64,000 nt of DNA. Origin: Bordetella hinzii LMG 13501. Its GTDB lineage: Bacteria > Pseudomonadota > Gammaproteobacteria > Burkholderiales > Burkholderiaceae_B. The stretch spans positions 1 through 64,000 of the forward strand of contig NZ_LRUJ01000027.1 of NCBI RefSeq assembly GCF_001548475.1, in the 5' to 3' direction. Positions within the stretch are counted from its first letter, which is position 1, and each line of letters begins with the position of its first letter. The position numbers were made by a program, and so were the translations under genes. Under the pieces are notes generated by a model. That model did no database searches and was not told the DNA's origin. It was given only the letters and a program-made list of their open reading frames with translations. Below are positions 50,448-58,770 of this stretch, piece after piece.

Positions 50448-50594
50448 TTAAATCATATGCACTGGCGGGGCTAGCGGGCACTCGAAGATGATCAAGTCAA
50501 GGGATACCCACCTATTTGTGTCTGAAGGTGTCGCTTAGTTGCTAATTCCCTAGGTGGCCGGTAGGCAAATCTACACGGCTGTGGTCTACTTTTT

Positions 50595-50608
50595 TACACG
50601 AACGTGTA
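50595..50608. repeat. Short palindrome upstream of the split regulator gene
   Basis: TACACG-AA-CGTGTA is a 6-bp inverted repeat 116 bp before the regulator start at 50724, next to a T-run. It could be an operator. The rest of 50448-50723 holds no recognised gene. Confidence 0.4.
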
Positions 50609-50723
50609 TTGATCAGGTAAGGCAGGACGGTATGAGATCCGCGTTTTCCACTTCCACGTTTTGCGTATCGGGCCGCGCGCCGGCCTTCTCGACGGCCCGC
50701 CGTCACGAGCGAGGCCGAGGGTG

Positions 50724-51547
50724 ATGGGCCGCGCCATGCGTGTCCCGTCCGATTTCTCCCCGGATTCCTTTTCGGCCAGCCAGCCGGCCAGCGCGCCCAA
50801 TGCGGGCGTGCTGCTGCTGTGCGTCGATTTCGGCCAATGCCAGGCCTTGTCGCAGTCGCTTGTCGACTCCGGGTTTCCAGTAGCCAGCTGCACCGAGCTG
50901 TCGGCCATGTACGAACTGCATGGCCAGCACCGCCATGGTTTCGTGGTCTTGGCGGCTTCGCAGAGCGATGTGCTGGTGGCGGCGGCGCGTCTGCGCACGC
51001 TGGCGCCCAGTGTGGGTATCGTGGCGCTGACCCCCCGCTGTCTTCGGAGGCGCGGGTGCAGCTGCTCCTATGCGGCGTCGATACCTGCCTGGAGCAGGGC
51101 AGCAGCCACCAGGAGATCGCCGCCGTGCTGCAGGCGCTCGCGCGGCGCGGCGTGGCCCAGGCCCTGGTGCCGCCGCCGCCGGTTTCGCGGCCCCTGTCCT
51201 TGCTGGCCCCCCACCTGCCGCCCCACGCCGAAAACGGCTATATCGAACGCGGCTGGCGTCTGCTCGAGGACGGTTGGGTGTTGGCCAGCCCCGACAATGC
51301 GCGGCTGACGCTCACGGGCGCCGAGCGCGCCTTGCTGCAAGCCCTGGTGCAGGCGCCCACGCAGCGCCTGAGCCGCGAAGACCTGCTGGATGTGGTCGAT
51401 GTCAGGCCCGGCCGCGGCGAACGCGCCCGCCTGCGCTATGTGGACGTGCTGATCTGCCGCCTGCGCCGCAAGGCGACGGACAGGCAGTTGCGGCTGCCCA
51501 TCCGCGCCGTGCATGGCTGGGGCTATATGTTCAGCGGTAGCGAGTAA
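50724..51547 (+). pseudogene. OmpR-type winged-helix regulator split by a frameshift at a C6 tract
   Basis: The N-terminal part (ATG 50724 to about 51036) encodes a receiver-like domain (GVLLLCVDFGQCQALSQSLVDSGFPVASC...VGIVALT). The downstream part continues in another frame (PPLSSEARVQLLLCGVDTCLEQG...) to 51547. It ends with an OmpR-type winged helix: ARLTLTGAERALLQALVQAPTQRLSREDLLDVV then RLRYVDVLICRLRRKA and IRAVHGWGYMF. The break falls in CCCCCC at 51031-51036; one extra C would give a single 274-residue protein. The receiver lacks an obvious phosphorylatable Asp cluster. The cause may be loss of function, phase variation at the C-run or a sequencing error. If expressed as is, only the receiver part is made from the main start. 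Confidence 0.75.
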
Positions 51548-51555
51548 AGAGGCGG

Positions 51556-51771
51556 CTACGCCTCCTCGTCGGGGCGCGACGACGTGCCGGGCAGCACATC
51601 GTCCTCAGGGGTGATCACGCCGGGGTCGCCCGGCTGGGTCATCACGCGGCCGCTGCGCGGCATGCCGGCGACTTGCCGGTTCGCGCTGGGCATGGGCATT
51701 TCCGCGGTGCCATGGAACCGCCGCTGCTGGGTGACGCTGGACGACGGGAGAAACTCACGAGCAATTGCCAT
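51556..51771 (-). CDS. Small hypothetical protein, 71 residues
   Basis: A short protein with a strong ribosome binding site (AAGGAG) 8-9 nt upstream of its ATG at 51771. It is hydrophilic and Pro/Ser/Arg-rich, with no membrane segment, and ends acidic (PEDDVLPGTSSRPDEEA); probably disordered. No domain is recognised. It converges on the split regulator gene with 8 bp between stops. Confidence 0.6.
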   Translation of the reverse strand: MAIAREFLPSSSVTQQRRFHGTAEMPMPSANRQVAGMPRSGRVMTQPGDPGVITPEDDVLPGTSSRPDEEA

Positions 51772-51884
51772 GATCCGACTCCTTGTTGAGCTGCCACACG
51801 CAGGCCCGCAAAAAGGCCTGTGGATCCATATTACGCGGCCATCCGCCGGAAGCCGGTGTCCAGGTGTGACGGAGCGCGGGCCTC

Positions 51885-51890
51885 TATAAT
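51885..51890 (+). promoter_or_regulatory. Candidate -10 box for the NadQ/NrtR-like gene
   Basis: A perfect TATAAT lies 36 bp before the TTG start at 51927. The -35 region is weak (TGTGAC at 51865-51870, 14-bp spacing). Confidence 0.45.
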
Positions 51891-51926
51891 CGGTGACGGC
51901 TTGGCCGTGTTTTCCCCGGGATCTCC

Positions 51927-52823
51927 TTGACTGACGCCCTCGACCGATCGCTTTCCGCCGAACTGGTGGCCGTGCTCGTCGCCGTGACGGCGGGCCAGCC
52001 GCGCGTGCTGACCACCGATGGCGGCCAATTGCTGCCGGCCGGTCCCTTCGAACTGAGCCACCGTTCTTTGCAGGCCGGCTTGCGCGCCTGGGTCGAGACC
52101 CAGACCCATCATCCGCTGGGCTACGTCGAGCAGCTCTATACCTTCGCCGACAGCGACCGCTCCAACGCGGCCGGCGCGCGCGTCATCTCGGTGAGCTACC
52201 TGGCCCTGACACGCGAGGCGGGCGACACCGGCGTGGCGCAGGTCGGCTGGCAGGACTGGTATCGCTATTTCCCGTGGGAGGACTGGCGCGGCGGCATGCC
52301 CGGCGTGCTGGCTGATATCGAACGCCGTCTGCGACAATGGGCCGGGCGCGACGCGCGCCGCGGACAGCGGCTGGCCTACAGTTTCGGGCTCGATGGCGCG
52401 CCCTGGAACGAAGACATGGTCCTGCAGCGCTATGAGCTGCTCTATGAGGCCGGCCTGGTCCCGGAGGCGGGCGCCGGACCGGCGGTGCCCGGGCAGGCCA
52501 TGGGCCATGACCATCGCCGCATCCTGGCCACCGGCATCGCGCGCTTGCGCGCCAAGATCAAGTACCGCCCCGTGGTCTTCGAGCTCATGCCGGCCGAATT
52601 CACGCTCCTGCAATTGCAGACAACGGTCGAGGCCCTGGCCGGGCGCGAGCTGCACAAGCAGAATTTCCGCCGCCTGATCGAGCAACAGGACCTGGTCGAG
52701 GAGACTGGCGGCATGGCCAGCGGCACGGCGGGCCGGCCGGCCAAGCTGTTCCGCTTCCGGCGCGACGTCATGCTGGAGCGGGCGATTTCCGGCAGCAAGC
52801 TGCCTTTGGCGCGTCAATATTGA
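51927..52823 (+). CDS. NadQ/NrtR-like Nudix-related transcriptional regulator of NAD synthesis
   Basis: A 298-residue protein. The N-terminal two thirds resembles the Nudix-derived domain of COG4111-type regulators but keeps no complete Nudix box, so it is probably a sensor rather than a hydrolase. The C-terminal winged helix (ELMPAEFTLLQLQTTVEALAGRELHKQNFRRLIEQQDLVEETGG...RPAKLFRFRRD) binds DNA. Regulators of this kind repress NAD synthesis genes. nadC lies 105 bp downstream with two matching palindromes, which supports the assignment. The frame opens with TTG at 51927, 37 bp after a TATAAT; no better start is seen. Confidence 0.8.
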   Translation: MTDALDRSLSAELVAVLVAVTAGQPRVLTTDGGQLLPAGPFELSHRSLQAGLRAWVETQTHHPLGYVEQLYTFADSDRSNAAGARVISVSYLALTREAGDTGVAQVGWQDWYRYFPWEDWRGGMPGVLADIERRLRQWAGRDARRGQRLAYSFGLDGAPWNEDMVLQRYELLYEAGLVPEAGAGPAVPGQAMGHDHRRILATGIARLRAKIKYRPVVFELMPAEFTLLQLQTTVEALAGRELHKQNFRRLIEQQDLVEETGGMASGTAGRPAKLFRFRRDVMLERAISGSKLPLARQY

Positions 52824-52850
52824 GACAGCGCGGCAACAGGCGGCAGGGGC

Positions 52851-52938
52851 TTGACAGCAATTTATGCTCAGTATTAGCATAAGTCCCAGGGTCATCCCGC
52901 CATTTTTTTAACGCCATATATACTCAAAATGAGCATAA
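52851..52938 (+). promoter_or_regulatory. nadC promoter with two NadQ-type operators
   Basis: A -35 TTGACA (52851-52856) and a weak -10 TATTAG (52872-52877, 15-bp spacing) are followed by a short leader. Two 21-bp sites fit TTATGCTCA-N3-TGAGCATAA: 52862-52882 (17 of 18 arm positions) overlaps the promoter, and 52918-52938 (16 of 18) overlaps the nadC ATG at 52929. Centres are 56 bp apart. No Shine-Dalgarno is seen before nadC. Confidence 0.75.
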
Positions 52939-53819
52939 AAACCGTCAACCCGACGCCCGCCCAGGAGACGGCGCGCCTCATCCCGAATCTGCCCCAGGTC
53001 ATGCTGGAGCCGCTGGTTCGCGCCGCCCTGTTGGAGGACCTGGGGCGCGCGGGCGACATCACCAGCGACGCCATCGTGCCGGCCGAGGCCCGCGGACAGA
53101 CGCGGCTGGTGGCGCGCCAGCCGGGCGTGCTGGCCGGCCTGGAGCTGGCCCGGCTGGCCTTTCGCCTGATCGATCCGGAGATCCGTTTCCAGGCGCTGCT
53201 GGCCGATGGGGCGCGCCTGGAGCCGGGCAGCGAGATCGCCCGTATCGAGGGCCCGGCGCGCGGCATGTTGACGGCCGAGCGCACGGCGCTGAACTTCCTT
53301 GGCCATCTGAGCGGCGTGGCCACCGCCACCGCTTCCATCGCCGACGCCATCGCCCACACGCGCTGCAAGGTCACCTGCACGCGCAAGACCATGCCCGGGC
53401 TGCGCGCGGTCCAGAAGTACGCGGTGCGCGTCGGCGGCGGCAGCAACCATCGCCATGGCCTGGATGACGCGGTGCTGATCAAAGACAACCACGTTGCCTT
53501 CGCCGGCGGCGTGGCGCAGGCCCTGGCCCGCGCTCGCGCGGCGGTGGGCCATATGGTCAAGATCGAACTCGAGGTCGACACCCTGGAGCAGCTCGACGAA
53601 GCGCTGGCCGCTGGCGTCGATGTGGTGCTGCTGGACAACATGGATCACGACACCCTGCGCGAAGCGGTGCGCCGCGTCGACGGGCGCGCCGTGACCGAGG
53701 CCTCGGGCCGCATCACGCCCGAGACCGCTCCGGCCATCGCCGCGACCGGGGTGGACCTGATGGCAGTGGGCTGGCTCACGCACAGCGCGCGGGTCCTGGA
53801 TATCGGCCTGGACAGCTGA
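52929..53819 (+). CDS. nadC: Nicotinate-nucleotide pyrophosphorylase (quinolinate phosphoribosyltransferase)
   Basis: Converts quinolinate and PRPP to nicotinate mononucleotide, completing de novo NAD synthesis. The 296-residue product shows [17 protein letters not shown] near residue 35, [22 protein letters not shown] near 115, [40 protein letters not shown] near 155 (substrate Arg/His/Lys), and [15 protein letters not shown] then VVLLDNMD near 235. The ATG at 52929 sits inside a regulator palindrome and has no Shine-Dalgarno; I see no better downstream start because conserved sequence begins soon after. It follows the NadQ-like regulator and precedes a Bug receptor. Confidence 0.95.
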   Translation: MSIKTVNPTPAQETARLIPNLPQVMLEPLVRAALLEDLGRAGDITSDAIVPAEARGQTRLVARQPGVLAGLELARLAFRLIDPEIRFQALLADGARLEPGSEIARIEGPARGMLTAERTALNFLGHLSGVATATASIADAIAHTRCKVTCTRKTMPGLRAVQKYAVRVGGGSNHRHGLDDAVLIKDNHVAFAGGVAQALARARAAVGHMVKIELEVDTLEQLDEALAAGVDVVLLDNMDHDTLREAVRRVDGRAVTEASGRITPETAPAIAATGVDLMAVGWLTHSARVLDIGLDS

Positions 53820-53894
53820 TTCCGCTTTTCCTTTCTGCAAGCCGTTGACGGTGCCGGGAGGGCGCCGAGGCGGCGCTCACCCTGGAAAAACATC

Positions 53895-54857
53895 ATGCTG
53901 CGATTGTTTGCTTTCTTCCTGGCCTGGCTGGCCATGTTGGGCGCGCCGGCCCGGGCCGACACGGCATTCCCCGTCCGGCCCATCACTATCATCGTGACCT
54001 TCCCGCCGGGCGGCGGCACGGACCTGCTGGCGCGCAAGCTGGGCGCGGCCTTGCAGCAGGACCTGGGCCAAGCGGTAGTGGTGGAAAACCGGCCCGGCGC
54101 CAGCGGCAATATTGGTGCGCGCGCCGTGGCCGAGGCCAGGCCCGACGGCTACACCTTGCTGATGGTCAACAGCTCTTTCGCCGTCAACCCCGGCGTGTTC
54201 CGGCACCTCGATTTTTCACCCGAGCGCGATTTCACCGCGGTGATCAACGTGGCCTTCGTGCCCTCGGTCATCGTGGCGCGCGCCGATTCGCCGCTGGCCA
54301 GCCTGGGGCAGGCGCTGCGCCTGGGCCTGCCCCAGGACCCCATGCCCTATGCCTCCTGCGGCAATGGCACGCCGCAGCACCTGGCCGCCGAAATGCTGCG
54401 CGCGCGCAGCCGCTCGGCCCTGCAGCAAGTGCCCTACAAGGGCTGCGGCCCGGCGCTGACGGATGTGTTGTCCGGACATGTGCCCCTGGGCGTGGTGACG
54501 GCGTCCAGCGCGGCGCCCTTCATCCGCGCGGGCAAGCTGCGCGCCCTGGCCGTGACCTCGGCGCAGCGCTCGCCCCTCATGCCGGACGTGCCCACCGTGG
54601 CGGAACAGGGCTGGCCTGGCTACGAGCTGGACCAATGGCACGGCCTGCTGGCGCCGGCGGGCACGCCGCCGGCGGTGGTGGCGCGCCTGAACCAGGCGGT
54701 GGCCGCCATTATGGCGCGTCCGGCCACACGGGCCGACCTGCAGGACCTGGGCTTCAATCCGGTAGTGAGCAGCCCCGAAGACTTCGAACGGCTGGTGCAG
54801 GCCGATATCGGCCGCTTCCGCGCGCTGACGGCCAGTATGGGGCTGCACGCGGACTGA
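53895..54857 (+). CDS. Bug/TctC family periplasmic solute-binding protein
   Basis: A 320-residue secreted receptor with signal peptide (LFAFFLAWLAMLGAPARA). Motifs are FPVRPITIIVTFPPGGGTDLLARKLG, VVENRPGASGNIGARAVAEARPDGYTLLMVN, QVPYKGCGPALTDVLSGHV and PDVPTVAEQGWPGYEL. It lies 75 bp after nadC on the same strand. At least one Bordetella Bug protein binds nicotinamide/nicotinate, so a pyridine or quinolinate ligand is a reasonable guess from position, not from sequence. Its TGA abuts the stop of the convergent DUF533 gene in TGATCA (54855-54860). Confidence 0.9.
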   Translation: MLRLFAFFLAWLAMLGAPARADTAFPVRPITIIVTFPPGGGTDLLARKLGAALQQDLGQAVVVENRPGASGNIGARAVAEARPDGYTLLMVNSSFAVNPGVFRHLDFSPERDFTAVINVAFVPSVIVARADSPLASLGQALRLGLPQDPMPYASCGNGTPQHLAAEMLRARSRSALQQVPYKGCGPALTDVLSGHVPLGVVTASSAAPFIRAGKLRALAVTSAQRSPLMPDVPTVAEQGWPGYELDQWHGLLAPAGTPPAVVARLNQAVAAIMARPATRADLQDLGFNPVVSSPEDFERLVQADIGRFRALTASMGLHAD

Positions 54858-55538
54858 TCAGGAAAGCTGCGCGACCTGCGCCTCCAGCTGCTGCTTGAGC
54901 GCGGGCTCCAGCTTCAGCTGGCGGGCCAGCTCATCGAGGTAGGCGCGTTCCATGAAGCTTTCTTCGTCGATGACCAGGACGCTGGCCAGATACATTTCGG
55001 CGGCCATCTCGGGGGTACGCGCGGCGCGCGCCACGGCGGCCGGATCGACCGGGCGGGCCAGTTCGGCCTCCAGCCAGCCGCGGTCGGCGGCATCGCCGGA
55101 CAAGCGGATGAGCTCCTGTTCGAGCAATTGGCGCTCCGCGGGACCGATGTGGCCGTCGGCCTTGGCCGCGCCTATCATCGCGACCAGCACGGCATTGCTG
55201 TGCGCCTCCGCTTCGGGCGCGGGCAGGCGGTCCAGCGTCCGGGGCGGCGCGGGCGCGGCGGCCTGGGCCTGCCGGGCCTGATTCTCCTGCCACTGCCCAT
55301 AGGCCCGGTAAGCCAGGGCGCCCAGCGCGGCCATGCCGCCATACATGGCGACCTTGCCGCCAACCTTGCGTGCTTTCTTGCTGCCCAGCAGCAGCCCCAA
55401 GGCGCCGGCGCCCAGGGCGCCGCCGCCCAAGCCGGCAAGAAAGGAACCGCCGCCCTGGCCGGCGTCGCGGCCGGTGGCCTGTTGCGCCAGGTCCTGGCCG
55501 GACCGCAGCAATTGATCGAGGAGTTGACGGGCGCTCAA
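54858..55538 (-). CDS. DUF533 (YebE/TerB-like) protein
   Basis: A 226-residue protein with a glycine-rich, weakly hydrophobic middle region (GGGSFLAGLGGGALGAGALGLLLGSKKARK...VAMYGGMAALGALAYRAYGQW, about 25-85), then a TerB-like helical domain (AVLVAMIGAAKADGHIGPAERQLLEQEL near 115). TerB folds appear in tellurite and stress proteins, but function is unknown. The TTG at 55538 has AAGGAG 6 nt upstream and is preferred over a TTG seven codons earlier. It converges on the Bug gene with no intergenic base. Confidence 0.82.
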   Translation of the reverse strand: MSARQLLDQLLRSGQDLAQQATGRDAGQGGGSFLAGLGGGALGAGALGLLLGSKKARKVGGKVAMYGGMAALGALAYRAYGQWQENQARQAQAAAPAPPRTLDRLPAPEAEAHSNAVLVAMIGAAKADGHIGPAERQLLEQELIRLSGDAADRGWLEAELARPVDPAAVARAARTPEMAAEMYLASVLVIDEESFMERAYLDELARQLKLEPALKQQLEAQVAQLS

Positions 55539-55629
55539 GACGGGCTCCTTGCGAGACAAAAACGCTCTGACCCCGGGAGGGCGTGAAAGTTCAGCGCAAT
55601 GTCAGCCAGAGCGGGCCGCGGTCCGGACC

Positions 55630-55656
55630 AAAAAAAAGGGCGCCGCAAGGCGCCCC
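55630..55656 (-). terminator. Rho-independent terminator after fabI
   Basis: On the minus strand GGGCGCC/GGCGCCC with a 4-nt loop is followed by an eight-T run, 18 bp after the fabI stop. Confidence 0.9.
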
Positions 55657-55673
55657 GTGTGCCTGGGCAAGGG

Positions 55674-56459
55674 TCAGTCTTCCATGCCCGGGACCACGGT
55701 CGAGAAGCCCGCGTCGACATGGGTGATTTCGCCCGTCACGCCTGCCGCCAGGTCCGAGAGCATGAAGGCGGCGACATTGCCGACGTCCTCGATGGTCACG
55801 TTGCGGCGCAAGGGCGCATTGGCTTCGACGAACTTCAGGATGGACGAGAAGTCCTTGATGCCGCTGGCGGCCAGGGTCTTGATCGGGCCGGCCGAAATGC
55901 CATTGGCGCGGATGCCGCGCGGGCCCAGCGCCGTGGCCAGGTAGCGCACGCTGGCTTCCAGCGAGGCCTTGGCCAGGCCCATGGTGTTGTAGTTGGAGAC
56001 CACGCGCTCGGCGCCCAGATAGGTCAGCGTGAGGACCGAGGCCTTGCGGCCTTCCATCAGGGGCAGGGCGGCCTTGGCCATGGCCGGGAAGCTATAGGCC
56101 GAGATGTCGTGCGCGATGCGGAAGGCTTCGCGCGACAGGCCTTCGAGGAAATCGCCGGCGATGGCTTCGCGCGGCGCGAAGCCGATGGAATGGACCAGGC
56201 CGTCCAGGCCGTCCCAGCGCTCCTTGAGCGCGGCGAACGCAGCCTCGATCTGGCTGTCTTCGGCCACATCGCAGGGCAGCACGATGTCGCTGCCGAAGTC
56301 GGCGGCGAATTCGGTGATGCGGTCCTTGAATCGGTCGCCGACATAGGTGAATGCGAGTTCGGCGCCTTGTTGGTGGCAGGCGCGAGCGATGCCGTAGGCG
56401 ATGGAGCGGTTCGACAGCACCCCGGTGACGAGGATGCGCTTGCCAGCGAGAAAGCCCAT
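55674..56459 (-). CDS. fabI: Enoyl-[acyl-carrier-protein] reductase FabI
   Basis: NADH-dependent reductase of the last step in each fatty acid elongation cycle. The 261-residue protein has the cofactor loop [15 protein letters not shown] near residue 12 and the catalytic pair in the Y-x6-K motif NYNTMGLAK (residues about 156 and 163). It has [15 protein letters not shown] near 194 and ends with [11 protein letters not shown]-type sequence near 255. Length fits the family. It has its own terminator downstream. FabI is the triclosan and isoniazid-type target in other bacteria; here the role is housekeeping. Confidence 0.96.
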   Translation of the reverse strand: MGFLAGKRILVTGVLSNRSIAYGIARACHQQGAELAFTYVGDRFKDRITEFAADFGSDIVLPCDVAEDSQIEAAFAALKERWDGLDGLVHSIGFAPREAIAGDFLEGLSREAFRIAHDISAYSFPAMAKAALPLMEGRKASVLTLTYLGAERVVSNYNTMGLAKASLEASVRYLATALGPRGIRANGISAGPIKTLAASGIKDFSSILKFVEANAPLRRNVTIEDVGNVAAFMLSDLAAGVTGEITHVDAGFSTVVPGMED

Positions 56460-56517
56460 AGTGTTTTCCTTTGGTTGCCTTGCTTGAAGGCCGTTATTTT
56501 ACGAGCATCGCGCCGGG

Positions 56518-57936
56518 TCAGCCGCGGGTGCCGGTGCCGGGCACCCGCAATTGCGAGCCGACCTTCAGGTTATTGCCCTTCAGGTTGTTCAAGGCGCGCA
56601 ATGCGTCCACCGTGGTGCCGTAGCGCTTGGCCAGGCTGAAGAGCGTGTCGCCCGAACTCACTTTATGCGTGCGGACATTGGGCCGCGCGCTGCTGGCGCG
56701 CGCCGCCGTGGCCGGCAGCGCGCGGGGGCCGGGCTTGGCGGACAGGGCGGGTTTGTCCAGCGCGCCCACGGGCGTGGACAGCGAGGCCAGCTGGACGGCG
56801 TCGCCGGTATCGGGCTTGTTGGCCGCGCCGGCGGCCGGCACCAGCAGCACCTGGCCGGCGGCGAGTTTCTGGCGCGAAGGCACTTCGTTGATCTCGCGCA
56901 GGCGGGCCTCGGAGACGCCGTAGCGCTTGGCGATGGCCGCGTAGCTCTCGCCACGGCGCGTCGCATAGGTCGACCAGCTGCTCAGGTCGCCCTTGTAGTT
57001 CTGCATATTGGCATTGAAGGTGGCCAGCCGGTCAGCCGGCAGCAGCAGCGTGGGCTCATGCTCGCCGCGGATCATCGGGCGGTTGAAAGAGGGATTGAGG
57101 GCCTTGAACTCGTCGAGCGGCATTTCGGCGAACTTGGCGGCCAGCTCGATGTCGATGTCGCGGTTCTTCTGGACCGTGACGAAATAAGGCGTGTTGTCGA
57201 CCTTGGGCAAGGCCACGGCATACTTGCGCGGGTCGGCGATGATGTTCTTGATGGCCTGCAGCTTGGGCACATAGTTGCGTGTCTCATCGGGCATGCTCAG
57301 CGACAGATAGTCCGTCGCCAGGCCGGCGGCCTCGTTCTTGGCCATGGCCCGCTGCACCGAGCCCTCGCCCCAGTTATACGATGCCAGCGCCAGATACCAA
57401 TCGCCCTGCATCTCGAACAGCTTTTCCAGGTAGTCCAGCGCCGCATAGGTCGAGGCGATGGGGTCGCGCCGCTCGTCGCGCCACCAATCCTGCTTCAGGT
57501 TGAAATGCTGGCCCGTGGCGGGCACGAACTGCCACAGGCCGGAAGCCTGCGAGCGCGACAGCGCGGTCGGGTTGTAGGCACTTTCGACAAAGGGCAGCAA
57601 GGCCAGCTCGGTGGGCAGGCCGCGGCGGTTGACCTCATCGACGATGAAATACAGGTATTTGCCGGCCCGTTCGGCCATGCGCTGCACCGACTCGGGGTGG
57701 GCGGCGTAGTAGTCCGTCCATTGCTGGGACAGCTCGGTATTCAGGTTGGGGATGGCGAAGCCGCGGCGGATGCGGTCCCAGGCGTCGCGCGGCGGGCTGG
57801 TCAGGTCCACCGTGCGTGATGTGTCCTTGGCCACGTAGCGCGACGAACTGCCTTCGGCGTTCTGCTTTTGCCCGGTGCCGGCGCAACCGGCAAGGACCAC
57901 GAGAAGGACGGGTAGCAGAAGTCGGAGAAGGCTCAT
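56518..57936 (-). CDS. mltD: Membrane-bound lytic murein transglycosylase D
   Basis: A 472-residue lipoprotein. The signal ends in lipobox LAGC (Cys near residue 17). The SLT domain has the catalytic Glu in LLPFVESAYNPTALSRSQASGLWQFVPATGQ (Glu near residue 114). Two LysM repeats follow: one near 345 (WSTYATRRGESYAAIAKRYGVSEARLREIN) and a C-terminal one near 425 (HKVSSGDTLFSLAKRYGTTVDALRALN). It cleaves glycan strands to anhydromuropeptides, which feed AnmK-type recycling. The start at 57936 opens the lipoprotein signal. It follows gloB by 7 bp on the same strand. Confidence 0.95.
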   Translation of the reverse strand: MSLLRLLLPVLLVVLAGCAGTGQKQNAEGSSSRYVAKDTSRTVDLTSPPRDAWDRIRRGFAIPNLNTELSQQWTDYYAAHPESVQRMAERAGKYLYFIVDEVNRRGLPTELALLPFVESAYNPTALSRSQASGLWQFVPATGQHFNLKQDWWRDERRDPIASTYAALDYLEKLFEMQGDWYLALASYNWGEGSVQRAMAKNEAAGLATDYLSLSMPDETRNYVPKLQAIKNIIADPRKYAVALPKVDNTPYFVTVQKNRDIDIELAAKFAEMPLDEFKALNPSFNRPMIRGEHEPTLLLPADRLATFNANMQNYKGDLSSWSTYATRRGESYAAIAKRYGVSEARLREINEVPSRQKLAAGQVLLVPAAGAANKPDTGDAVQLASLSTPVGALDKPALSAKPGPRALPATAARASSARPNVRTHKVSSGDTLFSLAKRYGTTVDALRALNNLKGNNLKVGSQLRVPGTGTRG

Positions 57937-57943
57937 CGGTGGT

Positions 57944-58753
57944 TCACTTGAAATTGTTCTTCCAGTCGCGCAGGGCGGCAAAGATGTCCACGGGGCTGGA
58001 CAAAGCGTGTCCGGCCCATGCCATGGCGGCTTTGGCAACCTCTGCCTGTTGGGTACGCAGGAACGGATTGGTGTCTTTTTCCTTGCCGATGCTCGAAGGC
58101 AGGGTGGGACGGCCGTCTGCGCGCATTTGGCGGGCCTGTTCTTGCCACTGTTGCAGGGTGAGATTGGCGGGTTCTACCGTCGTGGCCCAGCGCAAATTCG
58201 CTAGAGTGTACTCGTGTGCGCAGAAAACCTGTGTATCTTCCGGTAAAGTCCCCAATTTCTCCAGGGAGGCATGCATCTGGGCCGGGGTGCCTTCGAACAG
58301 CCGCCCGCAGCCGGCCGCGAACAGCGTGTCGCCACAGAAGAGCAGGGGCCGGCCGCCGGCATGCCCGGTATAGGCGATATGGCCGGCCGTATGCCCCGGC
58401 ACGTCCAGCACCGTCAGGGAAAGTCCCAGCTCAGGGATTTCCACGAGATCCCCTTCCTCCAGGCGGAAGTCGCAATGCGGCAGGGACTCGCGAGCCGGTC
58501 CATAGACCGGCACCGGCGCCTGGGCCAGCAGGTCCAGCACGCCGCCGACATGGTCGCCGTGGTGGTGCGTGAGTAGAATGGCGCGCAGCCTCAGCCCCTG
58601 TCCGGCCAGGAAATCCTGCACGGGCCGGGCCTGGCCGGGATCGACCACGACGGCCCAGCCGTCGCGGACCACGGCCCATATATAGTTGTCGGTGAAGGCC
58701 TCGATGGGCACGACCAGGCTGGCCTGGCCCGCGGTTTGGGAATGGGCTGGCAT
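57944..58753 (-). CDS. gloB: Hydroxyacylglutathione hydrolase (glyoxalase II)
   Basis: Hydrolyses S-D-lactoylglutathione to lactate and glutathione, finishing methylglyoxal detoxification. The 269-residue MBL-fold protein has THHHGDHVGG near residue 59, DVPGHTAGHIAY near 115, and LLFCGDTLFAAGCGRLFEG near 135, with CAHEYTLANLRWA near 180 binding glutathione. Its start codon is 17 bp from the divergent methyltransferase start, and a TACAAT for it lies inside that gene (58792-58797). It is followed by mltD. Confidence 0.95.
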   Translation of the reverse strand: MPAHSQTAGQASLVVPIEAFTDNYIWAVVRDGWAVVVDPGQARPVQDFLAGQGLRLRAILLTHHHGDHVGGVLDLLAQAPVPVYGPARESLPHCDFRLEEGDLVEIPELGLSLTVLDVPGHTAGHIAYTGHAGGRPLLFCGDTLFAAGCGRLFEGTPAQMHASLEKLGTLPEDTQVFCAHEYTLANLRWATTVEPANLTLQQWQEQARQMRADGRPTLPSSIGKEKDTNPFLRTQQAEVAKAAMAWAGHALSSPVDIFAALRDWKNNFK

Positions 58754-58770
58754 CGTATGAGGAAGGCGAA

